Notes: a model not told the origin generated them from the letters alone. Counted from the stretch's first letter, positions 15,923 to 26,530 are shown. The stretch: 64,000 nucleotides of DNA from Gammaproteobacteria bacterium RIFCSPHIGHO2_12_FULL_41_20 (GCA_001801575.1 MGYC01000022.1:45769-109768); one strand, 5' to 3'. Made by a program: numbers and translations.

Positions 15923-18238
15923 ATGGCAGATATTGAAATAGAAATAGATGACCGTAAAATTCAGACTCATTCTGAGCAAATGATTATTCAGGTGGCGGAT
16001 GAGGCTGGCATTTATATACCCCGATTTTGCTACCACAAGCATTTACCGGTAGCAGCCAACTGCCGCATGTGTTTAGTAGAAGTAGAAAAGTCACCCAAAG
16101 CATTACCCGCTTGCGCTACACCTATCACACCAGGTATGAAAGTCTTTACTAAATCTACGAAAGCCATGACAGCGCAACGTAGTGTTATGGAGTTTTTATT
16201 AATAAATCATCCTTTAGATTGTCCCATCTGCGACCAAGGCGGCGAGTGTGAATTGCAAGATTTAACCATGGGCTTTGCTTCACCATTGTCACACTTTGCT
16301 GAGGGCAAGCGCGCCGTTAAAGATGAAGATATTGGGCCGTTGGTGGCGACAGAAATGACCCGTTGTATTCAATGTACCCGTTGTGTGCGCTTCGGGGAAG
16401 AAGTGGCAGGATTACGCGAGTTAGGCGCAACTGGTCGTGGTGAGCATATGACGATAGGCACATATATTAAACATGCTATGCACTCTGAAGTGTCGGGTAA
16501 TATTATTGATATTTGTCCGGTTGGTGCCTTGACGTCAAAGCCTTTTCGTTTTCGTGCGCGCGCTTGGGAGTTAACACAAGCTCCCAGTATTAGTCCGCAT
16601 GATTGTGTAGGGTCGAATTTATTCGTGCATTCACGTAATGGTAGCGTAATGCGCGTAGTGTCACGAGAAAATAATGCAGTGAATGAGACGTGGATTTCCG
16701 ATCGTGATCGCTTTAGCTATGCTGGCTTAGATCACCCGGAACGCTTAACTCAACCATGGATACGTCGCCATGGCAAATTAGCGCCAGCGACGTGGGAAGA
16801 AGCACTCACAGCGGCTGCCCAAGGATTGCGTCATAGTGTGGATCAGCACGGAAGTGGCCAACTGGGTGCATTGATTTCACCGAGTGCGACGTTGGAAGAG
16901 AGTTATCTTTTGCAGAGCTTAGTACGACAATTGGGTAGTGCGCATATCGATCATCGGTTACGTCAAGTTGATTTTCGTGATCAAGCCACAATGCCGCTTG
17001 CGCCTGGATTAGGTATGAGCATGGCCGAGCTTGCACAATGTGATGCAATTTTACTGATTGGATCGCACATTCAGAAAGAACAGCCATCTGCGGCGTTGCG
17101 AGTGCGCAAAGCCTGGAGTAACGGTGCAAAGATTATGGCGGTGAATATGCTGGATTATCATTTCCATTTTCCATTGCATGCGCGAGTACTTGTTTCCCCG
17201 GCGCAGTTAGTGGATACGCTAGCTGAGATGGTGGAGGGGTTAGAAATCCCCCGAACACTGCGCGACAAAAAACACGCCTGTATCTTGCTTGGTGCTTTAG
17301 CGATGAATCACCCACGTGCAGCAGAAATTCGCTATCATGCCGCCAAATTGGCGCAATTAACCGGTGCGAAATTAGGGCTCCTCACTGAAGGGGCAAATGC
17401 AGCAGGGGCATGGTTAGCAGGTGCAGTACCCCATCGCACTGCAATGGGTCAGGCAGTGGATGCGCCAGGATTAGATGCCCAAGCCATGCTAGCGCAACCA
17501 CGCAAGGCGTATTTGTTATGCAACGTAGAGCCAGAATTAGACTGTGCCCAGCCGCAGCAAGCTATAACTGCATTACAACATGCAGAATTTGTTTTGGCAT
17601 TATCCATGTTTAATAATGCCACGCTAGAAAAACACGCGGATGTGATCTTACCTATTACGCCGTTCACAGAAAATACCGGTACATTAGTGAATGCTGCTGG
17701 GACATGGCAAAGCTTTAATGCAGCAGTTTCGCCTTTAGCTGAGGCACGGCCAGGTTGGCTGGTATTACAAAGTTTAGGTCAAGCGCTCCATCTGGAAGAT
17801 TTTGATATGACGAGCTGTGCAGCGATTCGTGATAAAGTTCAGGGATTGTTATGCCCGGCGGATATCGCAGGTCCTGAGGTGGAATGTCCTAAGCGTGCCA
17901 TACCAACGATGTCTGCTCATAACCAACTGGTCCGCATAGGCGATATTCCTATTTATGCCACCGATAGCTTAGTGCGTCGTTCACAGCCGTTACAAGAGGC
18001 ACAACGTATTTTAGAAGGCGAATGTGCGGTAGTGCGCATCCATCCGCAACGTGCTGCACAATTGCATATTACCGAGGGTGAGATGGTGCATATTAAGCAA
18101 AATGGCAAAGCAGTACGGCTGCCTGCTATTTATGACACGCGCTTGCCCGAGGATGCCATCTTAATTGCCGGTGGTATACCTGAGACGGCCATGTTGGATG
18201 AATTATTTGGAATAGTGGAAATAGACAGGATAACTTAA
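15923..18238 (+). CDS. nuoG: NADH-quinone oxidoreductase subunit G
   Basis: 771 residues, the largest peripheral subunit. The N-terminal ferredoxin part has the 2Fe-2S ligands (CRMCLVE and the following ACATP), the His-containing 4Fe-4S site HPLDCPICDQGGECELQD, and CIQCTRCVRF plus DICPVGAL for the next cluster. The rest is a molybdopterin-oxidoreductase-like scaffold without a cofactor. It starts 70 bp after nuoF, with AAAGAGAAA before the ATG, and is 3 nt from nuoH. Confidence 0.95.
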   Translation: MADIEIEIDDRKIQTHSEQMIIQVADEAGIYIPRFCYHKHLPVAANCRMCLVEVEKSPKALPACATPITPGMKVFTKSTKAMTAQRSVMEFLLINHPLDCPICDQGGECELQDLTMGFASPLSHFAEGKRAVKDEDIGPLVATEMTRCIQCTRCVRFGEEVAGLRELGATGRGEHMTIGTYIKHAMHSEVSGNIIDICPVGALTSKPFRFRARAWELTQAPSISPHDCVGSNLFVHSRNGSVMRVVSRENNAVNETWISDRDRFSYAGLDHPERLTQPWIRRHGKLAPATWEEALTAAAQGLRHSVDQHGSGQLGALISPSATLEESYLLQSLVRQLGSAHIDHRLRQVDFRDQATMPLAPGLGMSMAELAQCDAILLIGSHIQKEQPSAALRVRKAWSNGAKIMAVNMLDYHFHFPLHARVLVSPAQLVDTLAEMVEGLEIPRTLRDKKHACILLGALAMNHPRAAEIRYHAAKLAQLTGAKLGLLTEGANAAGAWLAGAVPHRTAMGQAVDAPGLDAQAMLAQPRKAYLLCNVEPELDCAQPQQAITALQHAEFVLALSMFNNATLEKHADVILPITPFTENTGTLVNAAGTWQSFNAAVSPLAEARPGWLVLQSLGQALHLEDFDMTSCAAIRDKVQGLLCPADIAGPEVECPKRAIPTMSAHNQLVRIGDIPIYATDSLVRRSQPLQEAQRILEGECAVVRIHPQRAAQLHITEGEMVHIKQNGKAVRLPAIYDTRLPEDAILIAGGIPETAMLDELFGIVEIDRIT

Positions 18239-18241
18239 ACC

Positions 18242-19285
18242 ATGTTAGATGGGTTACTGTTAGTTGCACTTATTGTTGCCAAGATTATCGCACTGGTGAT
18301 TGGCATTATTGTTATCGTGCTGTATTTAACCTATTTAGAGCGCCGCATTATTGGGTTTATGCAAGCACGACTAGGTCCTAATCGCGTTGGTCCATTTGGG
18401 CTATTACAACCCATAGCGGATACAGTAAAACTATTAGGCAAAGAGATTATTGTTCCTACTGCATCCAATCGTTTTCTTTTTCTTATTGCACCGATTATTA
18501 GCTTCGGCACAGCTCTTGCTGCTTGGGCTGTTATTCCGCTGGATCAAGGTGTGGTGCTAGCGAATATTAACGCAGGCGCGCTGTATACGCTGGCCATTTC
18601 TTCCTTGGGCGTGTATGGCATTATCATTGCTGGCTGGGCGTCCAATTCCAAGTATGCCATGTTTGGTGCCTTACGTGCTGCAGCACAATCCATATCCTAT
18701 GAGATTGCCATGGGGTTTTCTTTAGTGGGTGTGATGATGGCTGCGAATTCATTAAATTTCCAGCAGATTGTCCTAGCGCAAACGGGAGGATTTTGGCATT
18801 GGTATTGGCTGCCACTCTTGCCTTTGTTTATTGTTTTTTGGATTTCTGGAGTGGCTGAGACCAACCGCTCACCTTTTGATATGGCCGAGGGCGAATCCGA
18901 ATTAGTTGCTGGATTCCATGTTGAATATGCAGGTGTGACCTTTGCACTATTTTTCTTTGCTGAATATGCCAATATGGTATTAATTTCCGCGCTCACCTCG
19001 CTTTTCTTTTTGGGCGGCTGGTTATCGCCATTCGAAGGTATCCCTTATTTGCAATCTTGGTTTGCCTGGGTGCCAGGATTTGTTTGGTTCTTTATCAAGT
19101 TTAGTTTTTTTCTGTACTGTTATCTTTGGTTTCGCGCTACCTTTCCGCGCTACCGTTATGACCAAGTTATGCGCTTAGGCTGGAAAGTGTTTATTCCCAT
19201 TACCTTGATTTGGATTGTAGTGATCGGGCTAGCGGTACAATTTCATCTCGGGCCATGGTTTAGCATAGAAGGAATGGCATCATGA
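18242..19285 (+). CDS. nuoH: NADH-quinone oxidoreductase subunit H
   Basis: 347-residue membrane subunit joining the peripheral and membrane arms and forming part of the quinone chamber. Conserved loops are [21 protein letters not shown] near residue 34 and the acidic [21 protein letters not shown] near 208. About eight transmembrane helices. Its stop overlaps the nuoI start. Confidence 0.97.
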   Translation: MLDGLLLVALIVAKIIALVIGIIVIVLYLTYLERRIIGFMQARLGPNRVGPFGLLQPIADTVKLLGKEIIVPTASNRFLFLIAPIISFGTALAAWAVIPLDQGVVLANINAGALYTLAISSLGVYGIIIAGWASNSKYAMFGALRAAAQSISYEIAMGFSLVGVMMAANSLNFQQIVLAQTGGFWHWYWLPLLPLFIVFWISGVAETNRSPFDMAEGESELVAGFHVEYAGVTFALFFFAEYANMVLISALTSLFFLGGWLSPFEGIPYLQSWFAWVPGFVWFFIKFSFFLYCYLWFRATFPRYRYDQVMRLGWKVFIPITLIWIVVIGLAVQFHLGPWFSIEGMAS

Positions 19286-19773
19286 TGCGTCGCGCCTGGC
19301 AGTATGTGAAAAGCTTTACGCTTTGGGACCTGCTGGTGGGGCTTACTGTGACAGGCCGTTATTTGTGGAAAAGAAAATTTACTATTCGCTATCCAGAAGA
19401 GGAAACCCCTACCTCGCCACGATTTCGTGGGATTCATGCATTGCGTCGCTATGCTAATGGTGAGGAGCGTTGCATTGCTTGCAAACTCTGTGAGGCGGTA
19501 TGTCCTGCTTTGGCAATAACGATAGAAGCAGAACCACGAGAAGATGGTTCTCGACGTACGACGTTGTATGATATTGATACATTTAAATGCGTGTATTGTG
19601 GTTTTTGTGAAGAAGCTTGTCCAGTAGATGCCATTGTGTTAACACGTTTCCATGATTATCACTATGAGCAGCGCGGTGAAAACATTTTAACAAAAGAAAC
19701 CTTGCTAGCAATTGGTGATAGATATGAAAAAGACATTGCCGAAGATCGCACAGAGGAGGCGAAGTATCGATGA
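19282..19773 (+). CDS. nuoI: NADH-quinone oxidoreductase subunit I
   Basis: 163 residues, carries clusters N6a and N6b between NuoG and NuoB. Two 4Fe-4S motifs are intact: [12 protein letters not shown] near residue 61 and [12 protein letters not shown] near 100. The N-terminal amphipathic segment contacts the membrane. Coupled by overlap with nuoH and nuoJ. Confidence 0.97.
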   Translation: MMRRAWQYVKSFTLWDLLVGLTVTGRYLWKRKFTIRYPEEETPTSPRFRGIHALRRYANGEERCIACKLCEAVCPALAITIEAEPREDGSRRTTLYDIDTFKCVYCGFCEEACPVDAIVLTRFHDYHYEQRGENILTKETLLAIGDRYEKDIAEDRTEEAKYR

Positions 19774-20369
19774 TATTGCATCTGATTTTCTATGCATACG
19801 CATTAGTTGCAGTAGCGTCAGCGGTGATGGTGATTGCCAGTCGTAATCCTGTACACAGTGTTTTATCGTTGGTAGTGACTTTCTTTGCGATGGCAGCGGT
19901 TTGGATGATACTGCATGCTGAATTTTTGGCGCTGATATTGTTACTGGTGTACGTAGGTGCCGTCATGACGTTATTTCTATTTGTGGTGATGATGATTAGC
20001 GTTAGGCAAGAGTCGCGGCGTAAGGGGTTTGTACGTTATCTTCCCTTTGGCATTTTAATCGTAGCATTAATTATTGGCTTGGTTGTGATTGGCATTGGTC
20101 CTGAGCGATTTGATTTGTCGCATTATCCAGCACCGCTATTACCTGGAGCAGACTATAATAACCTTACGCAACTAGGCAGTATTCTTTATACCGACTATGT
20201 TTATCCTTTTGAAATTGCCGGTGTGTTATTACTGGCAGCCATTATTGCTGCAATTACTTTAGCACACCGTGGGCCGGTGCAACGTAAAGTGCAAAACCCG
20301 GCTGCGCAAGTTGCGGTGCGTCGCGAGGATCGCATTCGCTTAGTGAATATGCCGGTGGAGAAAAAATGA
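19770..20369 (+). CDS. nuoJ: NADH-quinone oxidoreductase subunit J
   Basis: 199 residues, five hydrophobic helices, with the conserved [13 protein letters not shown] segment near residue 27 and [17 protein letters not shown] near 58 that contains the pi-bulge helix in other complexes. The positively charged tail is not conserved. Overlaps both neighbours by 4 nt. Confidence 0.95.
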   Translation: MILHLIFYAYALVAVASAVMVIASRNPVHSVLSLVVTFFAMAAVWMILHAEFLALILLLVYVGAVMTLFLFVVMMISVRQESRRKGFVRYLPFGILIVALIIGLVVIGIGPERFDLSHYPAPLLPGADYNNLTQLGSILYTDYVYPFEIAGVLLLAAIIAAITLAHRGPVQRKVQNPAAQVAVRREDRIRLVNMPVEKK

Positions 20370-20674
20370 CGATTTCATTAACGGAATTTCTTATGTTGGC
20401 TGCCATTTTATTCGGGCTGGGGATGGCGGGTATTATTATTAACCGCAAAAATATTATCGTGCTGTTAATGTCCATCGAATTGATTTTGTTAGCAGTCAAT
20501 ACTAACTTCGTTGCATTTTCTTATTTTCTTGGCAATGTTGTTGGCCAAGTATTTGTATTTTTCGTGTTGACAGTGGCTGCAGCAGAAGCAGCTATTGGTT
20601 TAGCGATCTTGGTTGTGCTCTATCGTCGACGGGGCACCATTGAAGTTGAACAATTGGATACTTTAAAAGGATAA
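20366..20674 (+). CDS. nuoK: NADH-quinone oxidoreductase subunit K
   Basis: 102 residues, three transmembrane helices. The helix-2 Glu is in [12 protein letters not shown] and the helix-3 Glu in [13 protein letters not shown]; both lie on the proton path. Length matches the family. nuoL follows 3 nt downstream. Confidence 0.96.
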   Translation: MTISLTEFLMLAAILFGLGMAGIIINRKNIIVLLMSIELILLAVNTNFVAFSYFLGNVVGQVFVFFVLTVAAAEAAIGLAILVVLYRRRGTIEVEQLDTLKG

Positions 20675-20677
20675 GTT

Positions 20678-22648
20678 GTGGATCAACCTCTCATCCTCCT
20701 CGCAACCATCATTATGTTATTGCCGTTATTGGGGGCAATCACTGCTGGCTTGTTCGGGCATCGTATTGGTAGAAATGCGACACATTGCATCACGGTTAGC
20801 TTAGTAGCTATGGCCTTTGTATTGTCTATGTACTTAGTCAAAGTCATGCTGCTGGATGCGCATCCTGCCATCGAGGGAACCTTGTATACCTGGGCGACAG
20901 CGGGAAGCGTGCAATTTGATGTGGCTTTACTCTTAGATCGACTAAGTACAGTCATGTTGTTTGTCGTGTTGTTTATCTCATTAGCCGTGCATATTTATAC
21001 CATAGGCTATATGGCAGACGATCCGGGTTATCAACGGTTTTTTAGTTATGTATCATTATTTACTTTTGCCATGTTGGTGTTGGTATTGGCAAATAACTTC
21101 TTGTTATTATTTTTTGGTTGGGAAGGAGTAGGGTTAGTCTCTTATTTGCTGATCGGTTTTTGGTTTAATAAAGAGAGTGCAAACCAAGGTAGTTTAAAAG
21201 CATTTCTAGTTAATCGTGTCGGTGACATAGGTTTTTTACTGGCTATTGCGGCTGTATTAATGTTCTTTGGCACCTTAAACTATCACGCTGTATTTACCCA
21301 AGTTCCACAGGTAGTATCACGTAGCTTAGCATTATTTCCTAATTACGATGTACCCGTGATTGCGCTAATTTGCTTTTTATTATTCATTGGTGCGATGGGG
21401 AAATCTGCGCAAGTGCCTTTGCATGTATGGTTGCCAGAATCCATGGAAGGTCCAACGCCGATCTCGGCATTAATTCATGCTGCAACCATGGTAACAGCAG
21501 GCATTTATATGGTAGCGCGCATGTCGCCCTTGTTTGAATACGCGCCGGCGGTATTGAGCATGATTTTAGTTATCGGTGGTACCACCGCGTTCTTTTTAGG
21601 GTTGGTGGCATTAGTACAATTTGATATTAAGCGGGTGATTGCCTATTCGACAATTTCGCAATTAGGTTATATGGCGGTAGCCTTAGGGGCTTCTGCTTAC
21701 GATGCAGCAATTTTTCATTTGATGACGCATGCTTTTTTTAAGGCATTATTATTTTTATCTGCAGGCTCAGTTATTATTGCCATGCATCATGAACAAGACA
21801 TGCGTAAAATGGGTGGTTTGGCAGTGCACTTACCTGTTACCTATCTGACTTTTGTGATTGGTGGATTGGCGCTATCGGCGATCCCACCATTTTCTGGCTT
21901 TTTTTCTAAGGATGCGATCATCGATGCGGTGCATTTAAGTACACTGCCAGGCGCACATTATGCCTATTACTGCGTGTTATTCGGTGCATTCATTACGCCG
22001 CTTTATACATTTCGCGCGTTGTTTTTAACATTTCATACACGCAGTAGAGTAGAGGCAAAATTACGAGGGCATATTCATGAGTCGCCTTGGGTGATATTAA
22101 TCCCCTTGGTGGCACTTGCTATTCCTAGCGTATTTATGGGGCAAATGTTAATTGGACCTATGTTGTTTGCGCAACCCAGTTTATTGGGAGATAGCGTTTT
22201 TGTCTTGCCGGAACATAATGTATTAGCACAAATGGCCAGGTCGTATGTAGGTGCAAGTAAAATGGCCTTAGATGCAGGCATGCATTTGACTTTTTGGTTC
22301 GCCATGGCTGGCATTGTCATGGCATGGATGTTTATTGCTGCTCATCCACAATGGACTGAGGTTTTGAAGCGGCGCTTCCATTGGGTATATGCCTTATTAG
22401 TGCGTAAATTTGGCTTTGATGATTTTAACCACACCGTATTTGTGAAAGGCACAGTGGAGTTAGGCGATGTGTGTTATGAAGTCAGTGATGTTAAATTAAT
22501 TGATGGCGTGTGTGTGAATGGGTCCGGTCAAGCCATCGGTTGGTTAGCGCGTACAGTACGTTATGTGCAAACGGGATATCTCTATCATTATGCACTGAGT
22601 ATGGTGATAGGAGTATTAGTCTTTCTTCTTTGGTTTATTTGGGGATAG
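20678..22648 (+). CDS. nuoL: NADH-quinone oxidoreductase subunit L
   Basis: 656 residues, distal antiporter-like proton pump. Conserved parts are FFGWEGVGLVSYLLIGFW near residue 148, GAMGKSAQVPLHVWLPESMEGPTPISALIHAATMV near 243 (cited in pieces: key residues Lys, His and Glu), and DIKRVIAYSTISQLGYM near 325. The long C-terminal lateral helix region is present. GTG start at 20678. Confidence 0.96.
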   Translation: MDQPLILLATIIMLLPLLGAITAGLFGHRIGRNATHCITVSLVAMAFVLSMYLVKVMLLDAHPAIEGTLYTWATAGSVQFDVALLLDRLSTVMLFVVLFISLAVHIYTIGYMADDPGYQRFFSYVSLFTFAMLVLVLANNFLLLFFGWEGVGLVSYLLIGFWFNKESANQGSLKAFLVNRVGDIGFLLAIAAVLMFFGTLNYHAVFTQVPQVVSRSLALFPNYDVPVIALICFLLFIGAMGKSAQVPLHVWLPESMEGPTPISALIHAATMVTAGIYMVARMSPLFEYAPAVLSMILVIGGTTAFFLGLVALVQFDIKRVIAYSTISQLGYMAVALGASAYDAAIFHLMTHAFFKALLFLSAGSVIIAMHHEQDMRKMGGLAVHLPVTYLTFVIGGLALSAIPPFSGFFSKDAIIDAVHLSTLPGAHYAYYCVLFGAFITPLYTFRALFLTFHTRSRVEAKLRGHIHESPWVILIPLVALAIPSVFMGQMLIGPMLFAQPSLLGDSVFVLPEHNVLAQMARSYVGASKMALDAGMHLTFWFAMAGIVMAWMFIAAHPQWTEVLKRRFHWVYALLVRKFGFDDFNHTVFVKGTVELGDVCYEVSDVKLIDGVCVNGSGQAIGWLARTVRYVQTGYLYHYALSMVIGVLVFLLWFIWG

Positions 22649-22654
22649 TTACTT

Positions 22655-24208
22655 ATGGCATGGCAGTTTCCCCTGTTATCGTTGTTAATTTGGTTACCCA
22701 TAGTGGGTGCTGTCTGTGTATTGTTGACAGGCAGTGATAAACATGCAGGCACAGCACGAGGTATTGCCATTTTAGTGGCAATTGCCAATTTACTTTTATG
22801 CATCCCGTTATACTTGGGTTTTGATGTCACAAGTTATGCCATGCAGTTTCAAGAAGAGCATTTATGGATACGTGCTTATCAAACGCATTATGCATTGGGT
22901 GTAGATGGCATTTCTGTCTTGATGGTGATTCTCACCAATTTTACTGGGTTGTTAGTGGTTTTAGCGAGCTCACAAACCATTAAGCTGCGCGTGGCACAAT
23001 ACATGGCAGCATTTTTAACCATGCAAGGCATGATTGTCGGTGTGTTTTGCGCCATGGATGCCGTGTTATTTTATGTATTTTGGGAAGGTATGTTAATTCC
23101 TATGTATCTTTCGATTGGCATGTGGGGTAGTGCGAATCGTTCGTATGCATCGATTAAGTTTTTCTTGTTTACCTTTTTTGGTTCAATACTGATGTTAATT
23201 GCCTTGTTATACCTTTATAACCAAACGGGCACATTTCGTATTCAAGAGTATTATGGCTTACCGTTAAGTTTGCATGTGCAAAAATATTTATTTTTTGCTT
23301 TTCTTCTCGCTTTTGCTGTGAAAGTACCAATGTGGCCGTTACATACCTGGTTGCCTGATGCGCATACTGAGGCTCCGGCGGGAGGATCGGTTATCTTGGC
23401 TGCGTTAATGTTAAAACTAGGCGTGTATGGGTTTTTGCGCTTTAGTATGCCGATCACACCCTTAGCTTGTATGCGTTTGGCCGATTTCATGATTGGCATG
23501 TCATTGATTGCTATTGTGTACGTGGGCTTAATTGCTATTGTGCAAAAAGACATGAAGAAATTAATTGCTTATTCCTCTGTAGCGCATATGGGATTTTCTA
23601 CCTTAGGCTGTTTTATGGTGTATGACATTATTCGCCGCATGGGCAGTTTTCAAGATGCATATATGAGTTTAGAAGGAGCGGTGATTCAAATGATTGCGCA
23701 TGCGTTTGGCTCGGGTGCAATGTTCCTGGGTATAGGTTTAATGGCGGATCGTCTTGCCAATCACAGTCGTTTAATTAAATCTTACGGCGGTGTGGCGCAT
23801 AGCATGCCGGTGTTTGCGGCTTTCTTTATGTTGTTTGCTTTGTCTAATGTAGGTTTGCCGGGAACCGCGGGGTTTGTTGGTGAGTTTATGGTAATTATGA
23901 GTGCGTTTCAAACCCACTTCTGGGTAGCAACCATGGCAGCATTAACATTGGTATTGGGCGCTTCCTATACATTATGGATGTATAAACGTGTCTTTTTGGG
24001 TCCGGTTACTAATGCGGCTGTAGCGACATTTAAAGATATTAATGTAATAGAGAGGATTAATTATATTTTGTTGGCAGCCGGCGTATTTTTTGTTGGGCTG
24101 TATCCATTACCAATTATTAATGTGTTGCGAGTGACCATTGGTCATTTGTTATTACAGAGTATTCCTACAGGGTTGGCTATGAATGTGCCAATGGGATGGG
24201 CAGCATGA
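22655..24208 (+). CDS. nuoM: NADH-quinone oxidoreductase subunit M
   Basis: 517 residues, second antiporter-like pump. Motifs are FWEGMLIPMYLSIG near residue 147, the Lys helix AVKVPMWPLHTWLPDAHTEAP near 222, and KDMKKLIAYSSVAHMGF near 297. About fourteen helices. It is 6 nt from nuoL and separated from nuoN by a 73-bp gap that holds a hairpin. Confidence 0.96.
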   Translation: MAWQFPLLSLLIWLPIVGAVCVLLTGSDKHAGTARGIAILVAIANLLLCIPLYLGFDVTSYAMQFQEEHLWIRAYQTHYALGVDGISVLMVILTNFTGLLVVLASSQTIKLRVAQYMAAFLTMQGMIVGVFCAMDAVLFYVFWEGMLIPMYLSIGMWGSANRSYASIKFFLFTFFGSILMLIALLYLYNQTGTFRIQEYYGLPLSLHVQKYLFFAFLLAFAVKVPMWPLHTWLPDAHTEAPAGGSVILAALMLKLGVYGFLRFSMPITPLACMRLADFMIGMSLIAIVYVGLIAIVQKDMKKLIAYSSVAHMGFSTLGCFMVYDIIRRMGSFQDAYMSLEGAVIQMIAHAFGSGAMFLGIGLMADRLANHSRLIKSYGGVAHSMPVFAAFFMLFALSNVGLPGTAGFVGEFMVIMSAFQTHFWVATMAALTLVLGASYTLWMYKRVFLGPVTNAAVATFKDINVIERINYILLAAGVFFVGLYPLPIINVLRVTIGHLLLQSIPTGLAMNVPMGWAA

Positions 24209-24236
24209 GCGGTGGGAGAGAAGGTCTAAGCTAAAT

Positions 24237-24262
24237 CCCCTCTCCCGCTTGCGGGAGAGGGT
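24237..24262 (+). repeat. hairpin between nuoM and nuoN
   Basis: CCTCTCCCGC and GCGGGAGAGG form a perfect stem with a TT loop, followed by GTTAGGGTGAGGGTGTA, the same tail as the nuoF-nuoG copy. A dispersed intraoperonic repeat; no T-run, so weak or no termination is expected. Confidence 0.65.
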
Positions 24263-24281
24263 TAGGGTGAGGGTGTAAATA

Positions 24282-25733
24282 ATGAACTTTACTTTGCCAT
24301 TATTTTCGGCAGCGTTTCCAGAACTTATTCTACTAAGCATGACCTGCATAGTGCTCTTGGCAGATATTTTTTTGCCGGCACGACTACGCGGGCTGACTTA
24401 TTATTTAACCCAACTCACCTTAGTCCTGGCCTTTGTTGCCGCTTTTATGCAATACCAAGATTACCCGGAACCTATTATCACTTTTCATCGCGGCTATATT
24501 GTCGATAAGCTGGCGATACTATCTAAGCTAATCATGTATGTGTTTAGCCTATTCGCATTTATTTATGCGCGTGACTATATTAAAGAACGCCGCATTGCTA
24601 CTGGTGAATATTATTTGCTAGGTTTGTTTTCAGTGCTTGGCATGTCAATTATGGTTTCAGCGTATAGTTTGCTTACCATTTACTTGGGATTGGAATTATT
24701 ATCCTTGTCTCTATATGCCATGGTGGCTATGTATAAGGACTCTACTTTAGCAACCGAAGCAGCTATCAAATACTTTGTGATGGGGGCGTTGGCGTCAGGA
24801 TTATTTTTATATGGGATTTCATTGTTGTACGGTATTACTGGCGATATCCAAATTGCGACGATTGCTCAGACTTTACAATCGAATCTGAATTTAGTCGCCT
24901 TGGTAGCGTTAATTTTTATTATTTCAGGATTGATTTTTAAATTTGGTGCCGTGCCATTTCACATGTGGGTGCCGGATGTATATCAGGGTTCAGCTACGCC
25001 GGTAACGTTATTCATTGCCAGTGCGCCGAAAGTGGCTGCCTTTGTCATTATGGTTAGAGTATTAGTACAAGCATTACCTAGTTTACAAGTAGCATGGGAA
25101 CAAGTACTCATTTTAGTTGCAATATTGTCAATGTTCTTTGGCAATCTATTGGCGATTGCGCAAACCAATCTTAAACGCATGTTAGCGTATTCATCGATTG
25201 CCCATATTGGTTATACGTTGTTGGGTATTTTGGCTGGACCGCAATCTGCGCAAGGCTATTCTGCCGCCATGTTTTATATTTCCACCTATGTGCTGGTTGC
25301 CGCCGGTGCATTTGCGATCATTGCTATCTTAAGTAAGCAAGGTATGGAGTTTGATCAGTTAAATGATTATCGTGGGTTAAACGCCCGCAATCCTTGGTTA
25401 GCTTTTATGATGTTATTGCTGATGTTTTCCATGGCAGGGGTACCGCCTACAGTGGGTTTCTTTGCCAAGCTAGGCTTATTACAGGCGTTGGTAGAGGCGC
25501 ACTTGGTGTGGCTAGCGGTATTAGCATTAGTGTTTGCTTTAATTGGCGCTTATTATTATTTACGCATTGTGATGCTGATGTACTTTGAAGAGCCTGCTAC
25601 GCCACAACATAGTCAACATATTGCGGTATCCCCAGGTTTGGCGGCCGTGATTAGTGTCAATGGTGTTGCTGCATTAGCACTGGGCTTGTTACCAAGTACG
25701 TTTATTGACCTATGCCGTATTTCCGTTGGGTGA
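24282..25733 (+). CDS. nuoN: NADH-quinone oxidoreductase subunit N
   Basis: 483 residues, third antiporter-like pump and last nuo gene. Visible are YLGLELLSLSLYAMVAMYKDS near residue 132, FKFGAVPFHMWVPDVYQGSATP near 217 and NLKRMLAYSSIAHIGYTLLG near 293. No clear intrinsic terminator follows; the convergent ankyrin-like gene ends 20 bp away. Confidence 0.96.
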   Translation: MNFTLPLFSAAFPELILLSMTCIVLLADIFLPARLRGLTYYLTQLTLVLAFVAAFMQYQDYPEPIITFHRGYIVDKLAILSKLIMYVFSLFAFIYARDYIKERRIATGEYYLLGLFSVLGMSIMVSAYSLLTIYLGLELLSLSLYAMVAMYKDSTLATEAAIKYFVMGALASGLFLYGISLLYGITGDIQIATIAQTLQSNLNLVALVALIFIISGLIFKFGAVPFHMWVPDVYQGSATPVTLFIASAPKVAAFVIMVRVLVQALPSLQVAWEQVLILVAILSMFFGNLLAIAQTNLKRMLAYSSIAHIGYTLLGILAGPQSAQGYSAAMFYISTYVLVAAGAFAIIAILSKQGMEFDQLNDYRGLNARNPWLAFMMLLLMFSMAGVPPTVGFFAKLGLLQALVEAHLVWLAVLALVFALIGAYYYLRIVMLMYFEEPATPQHSQHIAVSPGLAAVISVNGVAALALGLLPSTFIDLCRISVG

Positions 25734-25753
25734 GAGATAGATCGGTATAAAAA

Positions 25754-26215
25754 TTAAGGTGACCTTCCTGCTGGGGGTTGGTATCTCTGTATTTGGTTGC
25801 GGCGAATGTTGTCATCAACACCCCCGTGTTTATGTATGAGAGCAATTGTTGCAGTGTCCCCATTCCTTTTAGCACACTGCATAGGGGTTTCCCACTCTCC
25901 TGCAGAAGGCGTAATCGCACCATTGGAATTGATGGGCATATAGGGCTGATTAATGTTGCCTCCCTTAAGCAGAGATACTAGCTGGTTTAAGGTGTTCCTG
26001 TCTGACTTAGCATCAATTGCATACACAAGTGCATTTATAATTAGTTGTTGCTTGGTTTGTTCAGAGAGATTTATTATGGAGTTTCCGTTTGTATCAACGA
26101 CGTTTTGTTGATCAGTTATTAAAGAATTCAAGATATCGAGTGCGTGCTGGTCATTTCCTGTGGATATAGCATCTTCAATGTCATTTCTTGCCTCCAAAAA
26201 ATAATAAACTGGCAT
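25754..26215 (-). CDS. short ankyrin-like protein
   Basis: 153 residues. The first 90 are helical pairs resembling degenerate ankyrin units (EDAISTGNDQHALDILNSLI, LVYAIDAKSDRNTLNQLVSLL). The best match is residues about 110-135, WETPMQCAKRNGDTATIALIHKHGG, a canonical ankyrin repeat. The start at 26215 is preceded by TAGGAGAAAC. Like the gene at 10019 it may be an effector or host-contact protein; this is inference. It converges on nuoN. Confidence 0.7.
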   Translation of the reverse strand: MPVYYFLEARNDIEDAISTGNDQHALDILNSLITDQQNVVDTNGNSIINLSEQTKQQLIINALVYAIDAKSDRNTLNQLVSLLKGGNINQPYMPINSNGAITPSAGEWETPMQCAKRNGDTATIALIHKHGGVDDNIRRNQIQRYQPPAGRSP

Positions 26216-26374
26216 GATTTGTTTCTCCTATTGTTTTTTTATAGTCCAATTTAATTTAAAGTATAGCTTATAGGCATCTATAAAGGAGTTCTCTTAAGCT
26301 CGACTTTTGGCCGTTTAGCGAAAGATCTATTTAATCCGTAGCAGACAACCATGAAGGCTCAATTTTTGGTGAAC

Positions 26375-26530
26375 CTATTTTGTCATCCCAGAATTTAATG
26401 CTGAGGTGCGTAATTGCTGAATCAAGTGTTGAATGGCTGTAGCTAATTCACCATCATAACTGGAAGATACTGTGGATTCACGAGTCCGCTGTTTACGATA
26501 TATAGCCAAATCAATTATATTCGTGGTCAT
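26375..26530 (-). CDS. small hypothetical protein, 51 residues
   Basis: Starts MTTNIIDLAIYRKQRTRES and continues as a helix (DGELATAIQHLIQQLRTSAL). AAGGA lies 7 nt before the ATG, a good ribosome site, in an otherwise empty 427-bp gap between the ankyrin-like gene and queA. No family is recognised. Positions 26216-26374 contain only a remnant of the GCGAAAGATC repeat. Confidence 0.5.
   Translation of the reverse strand: MTTNIIDLAIYRKQRTRESTVSSSYDGELATAIQHLIQQLRTSALNSGMTK

Noticed and set aside
15491-16042. Minus-strand frame across the nuoF-nuoG junction
   Set aside because: Antisense to two conserved genes; no ribosome site or motif.
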